Source of the DNA: Myxococcus hansupus
GTDB taxonomy: Bacteria > Myxococcota > Myxococcia > Myxococcales > Myxococcaceae
Length of the DNA: 64,000 nucleotides
Assembly (NCBI RefSeq): GCF_000280925.3
Contig: NZ_CP012109.1
Location: forward strand, 2,190,501-2,254,500
Direction: 5' to 3'
Shown: positions 44,893 to 52,664 of the stretch, piece after piece
Position numbering within the stretch: position 1 is the stretch's first letter
Layout: each line of letters begins with the position of its first letter
The notes under the pieces: model-generated
What the model was told of the DNA's origin: nothing
Databases searched by the model: none
What the model saw: only the letters and a program-made list of their open reading frames with translations
Position numbers and translations under genes: made by a program

Positions 44893-45498
44893 ATGAGCGG
44901 CCATCGCATTGCCACAGTCATTCGTATCCCTGTGGCCTACACTACGGGTGTGCATCCCGACGGGTTCGAGGAGTTCGCGCATCGTGTCAGGCCCATGTTG
45001 TTGGCCCTGGCGAAACGGTTGTGCGGTCAGGGGGGCATTGATCCCGAAGATTTGGTGCAGGAGGCGCTCACGCGAGGACTGCTGCACCACGGTCTGCTCT
45101 CCGCGCAGCCGGAGCCCGTCTACAGGGCGTGGTTGTGTCGAGCGCTCACCAATCACTTCCTCGACCAGTGCCGCAAGCGGCGCTCCGAGTTGCTGGAGCA
45201 GGACCGCCCGGAGCTGCGGCTGGTGCGCGACGCCGTGGCGGCGCCCGAGCCGCAGGCGAAAGAGTCCTGGGAGCACATCTCCGAGCAGGACTTCCGGAAC
45301 GCCATCGCTCAGCTCGCCAACCCCCGTGTTCGCGAGGCGTATTCGCTGCACGCGTCCGGGCTGCGCTACCGCGCCATCGCGCAGCGCATGGGCGTCCCCG
45401 AAGGCACGGTGGGAAGCTGGCTCTATCAGGCACGCAAGGAGTTGAAGGCGCTGCTGCTGCCGCTCATCGGGAGTGGTGATGGCGGAGGCGGCGCATGA
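44893..45498 (+). CDS. ECF-type RNA polymerase sigma factor
   Basis: 201 residues from ATG 44893, with GGAGG about eight bases upstream. Region 2 (about residues 22-90): FEEFAHRVRPMLLALAKRLCG, DPEDLVQEALTRGLLHHGLL and YRAWLCRALTNHFLDQCRKRR. Region 4 (about 135-190): AIAQLANPRVREAYSLHASGLRYRAIAQRMGVPEGTVGSWLYQARKELKALL, with the helix-turn-helix RYRAIAQRMGVPEGTVGSWLYQAR. There is no sigma region 3, as in ECF factors. The stop codon overlaps the start of the next gene (ATGA), which encodes its probable anti-sigma factor. Autoregulation is likely but the promoter cannot be fixed by eye. Confidence 0.92.
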   Translation: MSGHRIATVIRIPVAYTTGVHPDGFEEFAHRVRPMLLALAKRLCGQGGIDPEDLVQEALTRGLLHHGLLSAQPEPVYRAWLCRALTNHFLDQCRKRRSELLEQDRPELRLVRDAVAAPEPQAKESWEHISEQDFRNAIAQLANPRVREAYSLHASGLRYRAIAQRMGVPEGTVGSWLYQARKELKALLLPLIGSGDGGGGA

Positions 45499-48400
45499 TG
45501 AGCCCGTTATGCAACCGCCTGTCCCTCTTCCTCGACGGCGAACTGGCGCCGGTGGATGAGGAGAACTTCCGACACCACCTCGCCCGTTGTGACCCCTGTG
45601 CTTCCGGCCTGCACGAGGCGATGCAGTTGGAGCTCCTGGGTTTCAACTCGATGGGCGACCCGGTGGCATTGGAGGAGGACGCAGACGAGGCCACCGCGCC
45701 CTGGGATTGGGTCCCGCTACCGCCACCGCCACCAACGGCACCCGAGCCGAGCCGTCTTCCGTCGCGCTCTCGAGGCCCATGGGCCCTGCTCGGAGCAGGG
45801 GGCGCGCTGGCGACGGCGGTGCTCCTGCTGCTCTTCTTCCGTCTGTCCGCGCGAGACGCACAGGACGCGGTGTGGCTCGCGAAGTCGCCTTCACGGCGCA
45901 TCGAAGCCCGAGTCGCTTACGCGCGCGCGGATGGCCACAGGCCCTTCGTGCCACTTCGCTCCGGGGGCGTCCGTGGGGTGAGCGTGTCCGCTGTCTCGCC
46001 CGTGGTTCCGCTGCGGGCGCTGGCGAATCTGGAGGACCAGGGGGACCTGCACGGCATCGCCGCCGCGTACCTGGTGCGTGGGGACTGGCGGCAGGCCTCG
46101 GACTTTCTTCAGCGGTTGCCACCGTCGCCCGACAGGGACAGTGACCTGGCCATCATCGCGTTGGAGCAGGGCCACTCCGAGACCGCGCTGGCGCTGCTGG
46201 AAGGCGTGTTGCGGCAGGCTCCGGACCACGCCCAGGCGCAGTGGAACCGGGCCCTGGTGCTGCGGGAGATGGGGTTGACCTTGCTGGCCGCGGACGCTTT
46301 CGACGCGGTGGCGAAGCAGGGCGCGCCGGGCTGGAGCGAGGAGGCGCGAATCCGCGCGAGGGCGCTTCGGCAGCAGACGCAGGCGCGGGGCCGGGCGTGG
46401 AAGGGCGCGCGGGCGGCGGTGCGGGACCTGATGGTGGATGCCCAGGCGCGGCTGCCGTTGGACGAAGCGAAGCAGTTCCCAGGCATCGTCCGGCTGGCCT
46501 TCTACGATGCGGTGCGGGCCGCGCCCTCGCGCGAGTGGGTCGTGCGCCTGCTGCCACTGGCGGACGTGCTGGATGGCGTTCAGGGCGGTGACGTGCTCCG
46601 GCGCTACGTGCTTCGCGTGGCGGCGAAGGACTTCAGCCATCGCGGGCCGCTGGCTCGGGACTACGCGAAGCTGGTGCGTGGAGAGCTGGCCTCACCGGGG
46701 CGTTTGCTGGAGACGCTGCGCCTCTCGGGTGAGGACGACCTGTATCTCGGCGCGCTCATCAACACGGTGTCCGCCGCTCGCCACCTGGAGGACTTCACCC
46801 GGCTGTCCCAGGCGGCGGAGGACCCCTGGTTGTCCCTGCTGGCCGAGCGCGAGCTCGCGAGCGAGGACGAGCGCAATGGGGCGTGGTGGAAGGCGGAGGC
46901 CCGGCTCCGTGCGGCGGTGAATGCGTGTCAGGGCAAGGGGCTCTCGTACCGCTGCGCCACGTTGAAGAAGCGGCTGTCGGACCTGTACCTCGCGCTCAAC
47001 CGTCCGGCGGAGGCCTTCGAGCAATCCTGGAGCGGCTGGCGGGCCTCGCGCGAAATGGAGGAGTGGGAGCTGGAGCAGCAGTTCCTCCAGGAGCTGGCGC
47101 ACATCGCCCGTTACCGGATGGATGTCGCCAGCGCGCGTGCGTACCTGCGTGAGTCGCTGTCCCGCATGCCGGATTCCTGCGAGCAGCGGACGTACGTCCA
47201 CCGCAACCTGGCGTACCTGGCCTGGTCGGAGTTCGACACGCAGGGGGCTCGGGACGCGTTGGAACTCGCACAATCCTGTGGCCGTCCGCTGGGGTTGCCC
47301 GGTGCGTTGCTCCTGTCCTACCTGGCGCGCTTCGGCGCGGACAGTCAGGACGCGGACCTGCTCCGGCGCACGCTGGCCGAGTTGCGCCGGACCGAGCCCT
47401 CCGCTGGAAAGCTCGCGCAGATGGGCTTCGCGGAGGGGCAGTTCCTCCTCGAACGCGACCGCGCGACGGGGCTGGAGCTGCTGCGGAGCGCCATCTCACA
47501 GGCGGAGGCCTTGCCCGACGACGTGGACGCCCGGAAGACGCGCATGGGCGCCTACAACGTGTTGGCACATGAGGCGGGCCGCGGTGGTGACTCGGGGGAG
47601 GCCCTGTCGCTCATGGGGGCCGCGTTGCGGGTGGACGTGCCGGACCGCTGTGTGCTGGGCGTGGCCGTGGATTACGAGCGCTCGGTGGTGGCCCTTCGTG
47701 ATTCCCAAGGCGCGCTGCGAGGCCACTTCGACGCGGGCCGCAAGGCGCACCTGGGCAAGGATGCCGATGGACTGGTGCCCCCCGCGCTCCAGTCCGCGCT
47801 GCGCGGGTGCGAGCAGGTGGATGTGCTGGCGCTGCCGCCCGTTCACGGCCTGCGGGGATTGCTCCCCGCGGACCTCGCCTGGACCTACCGGGTGGGCCGT
47901 CCCCAAGTGCTTCCGCCAGGGGGCGGCTCGGGTGAGGGCCCGCATCTCGTCATCAATGGAGTGGAGGCCCCTTCGGCCCTCGGCTTGCCCCGGTTGCCTC
48001 CCTTGGCGCCGCCCTCCATGAAGGACCCTCGGCGCGTGGAGCTCTCGGGGATGCAGGCCACGCCGTCCCGCGTCCTGGCCGCCATGGAGCAGGCGAGCGA
48101 GGTGGAGATCCACGCCCACGGCGCCTTCAGTCCGGAGATGTCGGACGCTTCGTTGGTGGTGCTCGCACCTGAAACGGATGGCCGCTACGCGCTGTCCGCC
48201 GCGCAGGTGCGTGCGTTGAAGCTGGCCCAGTCCCCGCTGGTGTTGCTGGCCACGTGCAGCGCGGCGCGGGCCATGCCCTTCCTTCATGAGTCTTTCAGCC
48301 TGCCGGTGGCCTTCATCGAAGCAGGCGCCGCCACGGTGCTGGCCTCCACCGAGGAAATCCCCGACTCCGCGGGCCGTTTCTTCGAGGCGGTGCGCGAGCG

Positions 48401-48509
48401 CATCCGGACGGGGGCCCCCGCTGCCCTGGCGCTCCGGGATGAGCGGCGCACCTGGCTGGCCACCCAGCCCGGCGCGGACTGGGTCCACGGCATCCTCCTC
48501 TTCGAATGA
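45495..48509 (+). CDS. Anti-sigma zinc finger-TM-TPR-CHAT protease fusion protein
   Basis: 1004 residues. Residues 1-45 form a ZAS-type anti-sigma domain: C6 and H28-x3-C32-x2-C35 (RHHLARCDPCASG). A Pro/Glu-rich linker leads to one membrane helix (about 94-117), then about 700 residues of helical TPR-like repeats (for example ALALLEGVLRQAPDHAQAQWNRA). The C-terminal CHAT domain, a caspase-like peptidase, runs from about 780 to the end, with the probable catalytic pair H875 (EIHAHGAF) and C921 (LATCSAARA). If the N-terminus is cytoplasmic, TPR and CHAT are periplasmic. The protein is coupled to the ECF sigma gene, so it should hold and release that sigma factor, perhaps through its own proteolysis. 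The ligand and substrate are unknown. Confidence 0.85.
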   Translation: MMSPLCNRLSLFLDGELAPVDEENFRHHLARCDPCASGLHEAMQLELLGFNSMGDPVALEEDADEATAPWDWVPLPPPPPTAPEPSRLPSRSRGPWALLGAGGALATAVLLLLFFRLSARDAQDAVWLAKSPSRRIEARVAYARADGHRPFVPLRSGGVRGVSVSAVSPVVPLRALANLEDQGDLHGIAAAYLVRGDWRQASDFLQRLPPSPDRDSDLAIIALEQGHSETALALLEGVLRQAPDHAQAQWNRALVLREMGLTLLAADAFDAVAKQGAPGWSEEARIRARALRQQTQARGRAWKGARAAVRDLMVDAQARLPLDEAKQFPGIVRLAFYDAVRAAPSREWVVRLLPLADVLDGVQGGDVLRRYVLRVAAKDFSHRGPLARDYAKLVRGELASPGRLLETLRLSGEDDLYLGALINTVSAARHLEDFTRLSQAAEDPWLSLLAERELASEDERNGAWWKAEARLRAAVNACQGKGLSYRCATLKKRLSDLYLALNRPAEAFEQSWSGWRASREMEEWELEQQFLQELAHIARYRMDVASARAYLRESLSRMPDSCEQRTYVHRNLAYLAWSEFDTQGARDALELAQSCGRPLGLPGALLLSYLARFGADSQDADLLRRTLAELRRTEPSAGKLAQMGFAEGQFLLERDRATGLELLRSAISQAEALPDDVDARKTRMGAYNVLAHEAGRGGDSGEALSLMGAALRVDVPDRCVLGVAVDYERSVVALRDSQGALRGHFDAGRKAHLGKDADGLVPPALQSALRGCEQVDVLALPPVHGLRGLLPADLAWTYRVGRPQVLPPGGGSGEGPHLVINGVEAPSALGLPRLPPLAPPSMKDPRRVELSGMQATPSRVLAAMEQASEVEIHAHGAFSPEMSDASLVVLAPETDGRYALSAAQVRALKLAQSPLVLLATCSAARAMPFLHESFSLPVAFIEAGAATVLASTEEIPDSAGRFFEAVRERIRTGAPAALALRDERRTWLATQPGADWVHGILLFE

Positions 48510-48605
48510 GCGCCAAGGAATCCGACTCGGTGCGTTGTATCGGGCGTGGAGGCCGCGGGCAGGCATGCCGCCGGGCCCGGCCGATGCCGCACAGAGGGGG
48601 ATTCG

Positions 48606-48788
48606 ATGGTGACGAAGGGCGCGAAGCAGCCGAAGCGGGATGGCGCGGTGGTGAGCATCAATCCACATGACCCGCCGCCGGAGCCCACCCCGGGCCTGAC
48701 GGGTCCACCGCCGTACTCCTCGAAGATGTCCGTCACGCTCCCTGTGAATACGCCGATGACACCGGGTGGTTCAGACGAGACACCCTGA
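48606..48788 (+). CDS. Small proline-rich protein downstream of the CHAT gene
   Basis: 60 residues from ATG 48606, with AGAGGGG about eight bases upstream, 96 bp after the CHAT gene on the same strand. It is basic at the start (MVTKGAKQPKRDG) and then rich in Pro, Thr, Ser and Gly (PHDPPPEPTPGLTGPPPYSS), ending SDETP. It has no signal peptide, membrane helix or cysteine and is probably disordered. I do not recognise it. Its place directly after the protease gene makes it a candidate partner or substrate. It could also be a chance frame, though its codon pattern (C/G at the third position) agrees with coding. Confidence 0.5.
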   Translation: MVTKGAKQPKRDGAVVSINPHDPPPEPTPGLTGPPPYSSKMSVTLPVNTPMTPGGSDETP

Positions 48789-48859
48789 TGTCAGGCAATG
48801 CGTTTCCCAGATTCTCCTGAATCGTTACGGCGATACAGGTTTCACGGGGTGCTCTCAGT

Positions 48860-48880
48860 CGGGGCGCCCCGGATTTTTTT
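48860..48880 (+). terminator. Weak hairpin with T-run
   Basis: CGGGGCGCCCCG (48860-48871) can form a short stem and is followed by GA and seven T residues (48874-48880). It would end the sigma-CHAT-small-protein transcript. Confidence 0.55.
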
Positions 48881-48961
48881 GAACAGAATACACAAGAAAA
48901 AGGGCTGGCTGCGTATTTGAGATGGGGGGGCAAGGGTGGCGCGCCTTCCCAAGGGGGAGCG

Positions 48962-49192
48962 ATGTTTCGTGGTGACGCGCGGGGTCGTGGGGATGCGAGC
49001 GGTATCTGGGCACCTGAGGAGGGGCGGGGCGCCATGGGCGGCGGTTGGGGGGCGCGCACGGACGGGGGGGCCACGGGGGTTGGGCAGGCGGGTGGACAAG
49101 GTGATGTCGTCGAAGTGGGGGGGAACGCGGAGGACCTGGGGGGGATGGAGCTCGAGGCGTTCGACTTCGAGTTTCAAATCGCCAGCTTCTGA
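48962..49192 (+). CDS. Doubtful small Gly-rich ORF with aromatic/acidic tail
   Basis: 76 codons from ATG 48962, preceded by GGGGGA. The first 55 residues are mostly Gly, Ala, Arg and Asp (GRGAMGGGWGARTDGGATG); the end changes character abruptly to GGMELEAFDFEFQIASF. That tail is more protein-like than the rest, and the frame's stop follows directly. It may be the remnant or real end of a small gene, for example a precursor peptide, or only a chance frame in G-rich DNA. No family recognised. Confidence 0.25.
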   Translation: MFRGDARGRGDASGIWAPEEGRGAMGGGWGARTDGGATGVGQAGGQGDVVEVGGNAEDLGGMELEAFDFEFQIASF

Positions 49193-49471
49193 GGTTGGCG
49201 CGCGGGGGGAAGGCCCCGCTCTGGTGGACGGCGTTGGGGGACTGCCGTCATCTCAAGGGATGGACGCGTCGGGACCGGGGGGGACCGACGCCTTATGACT
49301 CGGGCGTTGGTGCCGAGTCCATCCAGAGGGCTGGAGCGCGGAATTCCAGGGAGGAGGGGAGGAAGCGCGCCCCAGGCCCTCCGCTTCCAGAGACTCCAAG
49401 GGCTCTGGAGGCGGAGGCCTCCTGGTGTTCCTGAGGTACGGTGGGGGCTCCTTCTTGATGGGAGTCCTCGC

Positions 49472-50875
49472 ATGAAGTGCGTGAAGTGGGCGGCCTTGCC
49501 GCTGTTGTTTCTGGCCGCTTGTTCCACCACGGGACGCAACACCCCGGCTGCCACGATGCCGGCGCTGTTGCCCTGGTCGGCGCAAATCGCCGAACGCGAG
49601 AGCTGGCTCGAGCTGCGTCACGGCCTGCTGCTGGAGATGATGCGCCGCCACGACGTGGGCATGTGGGTGGTCGTCAACGAGGAGTTCCACGACGACCCGC
49701 TCACCCAGTTCGTGGCCCCGCCGCGGCCCTACGCCGGCAACCGGGACGTCTTCGTGTTTGTCGACGCGGGCGCGGAAGGCCTCAAGCGCGTGGCGCTCAC
49801 CGGCTACTCCGAAGCCACGCTGGAGCGTTTCTTCGAGGTGCCCGCGGAGGGCCGCAAGCCGCAGGAAGTCCTCGCGGACCTGAATGCGCGCTACCAGCCC
49901 AAGACGATTGCCCTGGGCATTGGCGGCAAGCGCGGCGTGACGCGCAGCCTGACGCGGGACAGCTACGCCTTCCTGGTGGAGTCCCTGGGCGCGGAGGCGG
50001 AGGCGCGCTTCGTGAGCGCGGCGCCGCTCATCGAGGAGTACCTGGACACGCGCCTTCCCGAGGAGTGGAAGCACTACCAACTGCTGGTCCACCTGACGGA
50101 CAAGGTGGTGCAGGAGGCGTTCTCACCGAAGGTGGTGGTGCCCGGGAAGACGACCGTCGGTGACGTGCGCCGGTTCCTGTACGACAGGCTGTGGGAGCTG
50201 GGCGTGGACACCTGGTTCCAGCCGGACCTGCGGGTGCAGCGCAAGGGCATGGACCGCGCCACCTCGCGTGGCTTCCTGTCGCCCTCGAAGGAGGACGTCG
50301 TCATTCAACGGGGGGACCTGCTGCACGTGGACTTCGGCATCACCTACATGGGGCTGAATTCCGACTGGCAGAAGATGGCCTACGTGTTGAACGAGGGTGA
50401 GACGGATGTGCCGGATGGCTTGAAGCGCGCGCTGGCCAACACCATGACGCTGCAGGATGCGCTCATGCTGCGCGCCTCCCGGCCGGGCCGCTCGTCGGCG
50501 GACGTCTACGAGCAGGCGATGGCGGAGATGAAGGAGAAGGGCATCGAGGCGATGATCTACAGCCACCCACTGGGCAACCAGGGCCACGCGCTGGGCGCGA
50601 GCATCGACTTCCGCGCGGCGACCCGCCAGGAGGCGCCCAAGCTGCTGCGCAAGGGCTCGTACATCTCCATCGAGCTCAACACCGCCACGGCGGTGCCGGA
50701 ATGGGACGGGCAGAAGGTGTTCGTGATGATGGAGGACCCGGCCTATCTCACGGAGGACGGCTGGTTCTTCTTCGTGCCCCGGCAGGAGTCGTTCTACCTG
50801 CTCGGCGGAAAGGCCGGCGCCACCGCCGGGCCGCAGGGCAAGGGCGTGACGACGCGCGGCATGCCGATGCTGTGA
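49472..50875 (+). CDS. M24-family (Xaa-Pro aminopeptidase-like) lipoprotein
   Basis: 467 residues from ATG 49472. Signal and lipobox [11 protein letters not shown] predict an outer-membrane or periplasmic lipoprotein. The N-terminal creatinase-like domain contains [21 protein letters not shown]. The pita-bread domain has the M24 metal sites: [22 protein letters not shown] (second Asp), [14 protein letters not shown] (His), [16 protein letters not shown] (Glu) and [17 protein letters not shown] (last Glu). The first ligand region HVDFG is conserved, so it is probably an active dinuclear metallopeptidase cleaving X-Pro or a related bond, in an unusual exported form. It is convergent with rtcR. 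Confidence 0.87.
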   Translation: MKCVKWAALPLLFLAACSTTGRNTPAATMPALLPWSAQIAERESWLELRHGLLLEMMRRHDVGMWVVVNEEFHDDPLTQFVAPPRPYAGNRDVFVFVDAGAEGLKRVALTGYSEATLERFFEVPAEGRKPQEVLADLNARYQPKTIALGIGGKRGVTRSLTRDSYAFLVESLGAEAEARFVSAAPLIEEYLDTRLPEEWKHYQLLVHLTDKVVQEAFSPKVVVPGKTTVGDVRRFLYDRLWELGVDTWFQPDLRVQRKGMDRATSRGFLSPSKEDVVIQRGDLLHVDFGITYMGLNSDWQKMAYVLNEGETDVPDGLKRALANTMTLQDALMLRASRPGRSSADVYEQAMAEMKEKGIEAMIYSHPLGNQGHALGASIDFRAATRQEAPKLLRKGSYISIELNTATAVPEWDGQKVFVMMEDPAYLTEDGWFFFVPRQESFYLLGGKAGATAGPQGKGVTTRGMPML

Positions 50876-50884
50876 AAGGCTGGC

Positions 50885-52519
50885 TCACACGCCAGCCGGT
50901 GCGCCGCGTCCGCTGACGTCCGTCCACGTGAGGCCGAAGCGGGCGAGGTACTTCTTCAACCGGTCCGCGTCGTTGACGCTCTTCTTCTGGGCGCGTGACT
51001 GTGCGAACAGCACGCGCCCCGCGTCCGACAGCGAGCGCGAGGCCCGGCAGACGCTCAACACATCCGCGAGCTGGACCCGGTCGAAGCGGTCCAGCTCCGC
51101 GGCGAGGTTGTCGCCCAGCAGCTCCGCGACCAGGTCCACCGTGGGGGTTCCTGCCTTCGCGCCCGCGGGACGCCACTGCTCGCGCAGGCGGTCGAGCTCC
51201 TCGTCCACCACGTCCCGGGTGATTCGCCCACCCTCCGCGAGCGTGGCCATGCGGAGCACCGCCGCGTTGAGGTCGCGGAAGTTCCCCGACCATCGCGCTT
51301 CTGGCGTCGTGGCGAAGCCGAGGAACCGCGACTGCGCCTCCTTGTTCATGGTGACGCGGGTGCCCACGGCCTCGGAGGCCTGGTCCAACTCGAAGAGGAG
51401 GTTGGGGGCGATGTCCTCCGGGCGTTCGCGCAGCGCGGGCAGCCGGAAGGTCCACAGGTTGATGCGCGCGAGCAGGTCCTCGCGGAAGCGGCCCCGCTCG
51501 ACCTCGAGTTGCAGGTCGCGGTTGGTCCCCGCGATGAGCTGGAAGTCACTCTCCACCTCACGGTCGGCGCCCACGGGGAGGAAGCGCTTGTCCTCCAGCG
51601 CCCGCAGCAGCATGGCCTGCTCGTCCGCGCCCAGCTCGCCGATTTCATCCAGGAACAACACGCCGTTGTTCGCCTGTCGCAGCAGTCCGGGCCTGTCACC
51701 CAGCGCGCCCGTGAAGGCGCCCTTCACGTGGCCGAAGAGCGCGGACATGGCGCCGTCGCCGCGGAGCGTGGCGCAGTTGAGGTCCACGAAGGGGCCCTCC
51801 ACGCCGCGCCGGGCCTTCTTCAGTGCGTAGATGCGGCGCGCGAGCTGGGACTTGCCCGCGCCCGTGGGGCCCGTGATGAGCAACGGCGCGCGGGACTGCA
51901 CGGCCACCTGTTCGATGCGCTCGATGAGCCGGTTGAAGGCGGCGTTGTGGGTGTCGATGCCGGACTTGAGGAAGGCCAGGCCCTCGCGCTGCTCCTGTCG
52001 GAAGCGCGCCGCCAGCGTGTCGTAGCGGGACAGGTCCAGGTCGATGAGGGTATGCGTGCCCGCGCCCGCGCGCTCCCTCGGGTCGGGCGACACCTGCACC
52101 AGCCGGCCCGGGATGAGCCGGCTCTCCACCAACAGGAACATGCAGATCTGCGCGATGTGCGTGCCCGTGGTGATGTGGACCAGGTAGTCCTCCGTGTCGG
52201 GATTGAAGGGATAGCCGCGCACGTAGTCGAGCAGCGCGCCGTAGGTCTCCTCCAAATCCCAAGGGTTCCGCATGGGCAGCGGAATGCACCGCACCTCCGT
52301 CTCGGGTGACACCTGACGGATGTCGCCCGTCAGAGTGGCCGCGAGCGCCGTCGCGTTGGGCGGGTGCAGCAGCTCCAGCCGGTGCACCAGCAGGTCCTCT
52401 TGCTGGCACAGCGCCACCGTGGGCCGCCACCGCGCCCAGCGCTGCGGGCCCTGTCCGTTGTCCAACGTGGTCCCGAGCATCCCGAGGACGACCGTCTTGC
52501 GTGCTCGTGGTTTCGCCAT
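50885..52519 (-). CDS. rtcR: RtcR, sigma54-dependent activator of RNA repair genes
   Basis: 544 residues. The N-terminal RtcR/CARF-like domain (1-185) has VVLGMLGTTLDNG and the ligand-type motif DYLVHITTGTHIAQICMFLLVESRLIPGRL. The AAA+ domain follows: Walker A LITGPTGAGKSQLARRIY, the sigma54 contact loop GAFTGA in FGHVKGAFTGALGD, Walker B NNGVLFLDEIGEL and the arginine region NLWTFRLPALRERPEDI. A C-terminal helical DNA-binding part follows. RtcR senses RNA ends through the CARF domain and activates rtcBA. It is divergent from rtcB and a sigma54 promoter lies between them. Confidence 0.93.
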   Translation of the reverse strand: MAKPRARKTVVLGMLGTTLDNGQGPQRWARWRPTVALCQQEDLLVHRLELLHPPNATALAATLTGDIRQVSPETEVRCIPLPMRNPWDLEETYGALLDYVRGYPFNPDTEDYLVHITTGTHIAQICMFLLVESRLIPGRLVQVSPDPRERAGAGTHTLIDLDLSRYDTLAARFRQEQREGLAFLKSGIDTHNAAFNRLIERIEQVAVQSRAPLLITGPTGAGKSQLARRIYALKKARRGVEGPFVDLNCATLRGDGAMSALFGHVKGAFTGALGDRPGLLRQANNGVLFLDEIGELGADEQAMLLRALEDKRFLPVGADREVESDFQLIAGTNRDLQLEVERGRFREDLLARINLWTFRLPALRERPEDIAPNLLFELDQASEAVGTRVTMNKEAQSRFLGFATTPEARWSGNFRDLNAAVLRMATLAEGGRITRDVVDEELDRLREQWRPAGAKAGTPTVDLVAELLGDNLAAELDRFDRVQLADVLSVCRASRSLSDAGRVLFAQSRAQKKSVNDADRLKKYLARFGLTWTDVSGRGAPAGV

Positions 52520-52532
52520 CGAGATAGGCTTT

Positions 52533-52546
52533 TATCCTAAGGGATA
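52533..52546. promoter_or_regulatory. Inverted repeat in the rtcR-rtcB intergenic region
   Basis: TATCC-TAAG-GGATA (5-4-5) lies 14 bp upstream of rtcR and 43 bp before the -24 element of rtcB. It may be an RtcR-binding half-site pair or a terminator-like hairpin; the AT-rich sequence is unusual in this region. Confidence 0.35.
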
Positions 52547-52588
52547 GAGATTTCCACCTCGCCCGGCGCGCTCCCCTCGAAAGGGGGC

Positions 52589-52605
52589 TTGGCACGCCGG
52601 CTGCT
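52589..52605 (+). promoter_or_regulatory. Sigma54 promoter of rtcB
   Basis: TTGGCAC-GCCGG-CTGCT fits the sigma54 -24/-12 consensus (TTGGCAC-N5-TTGC) at both GG and GC positions with correct spacing. It lies 60 bp before the rtcB start and faces the divergent sigma54 activator gene rtcR. Confidence 0.88.
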
Positions 52606-52664
52606 CTACGTCCGCCACGTGACCGGGACACAGCGCCCGGCGGACGACTGGAAAGGTGGAAACG

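Larger units (their letters stand above)
48789..49471. other. Long intergenic stretch with low-complexity G-rich sequence
   Basis: Nearly 700 bp between the small Pro-rich gene and the M24 lipoprotein. The first part holds a weak hairpin and T-run. The middle part (about 48915-49200) is full of G runs on the + strand and encodes a doubtful Gly-rich reading frame. The last 270 bp show no convincing gene. Sequence style differs from the neighbours, so it may be a decayed gene or a fast-evolving small-protein locus. Confidence 0.5.

Noticed and set aside
48842..49177. Minus-strand 111-residue frame in the gap before the M24 gene
   Set aside because: Pro/Arg-rich with no start signal or motif; probably the reverse of the G-rich stretch.
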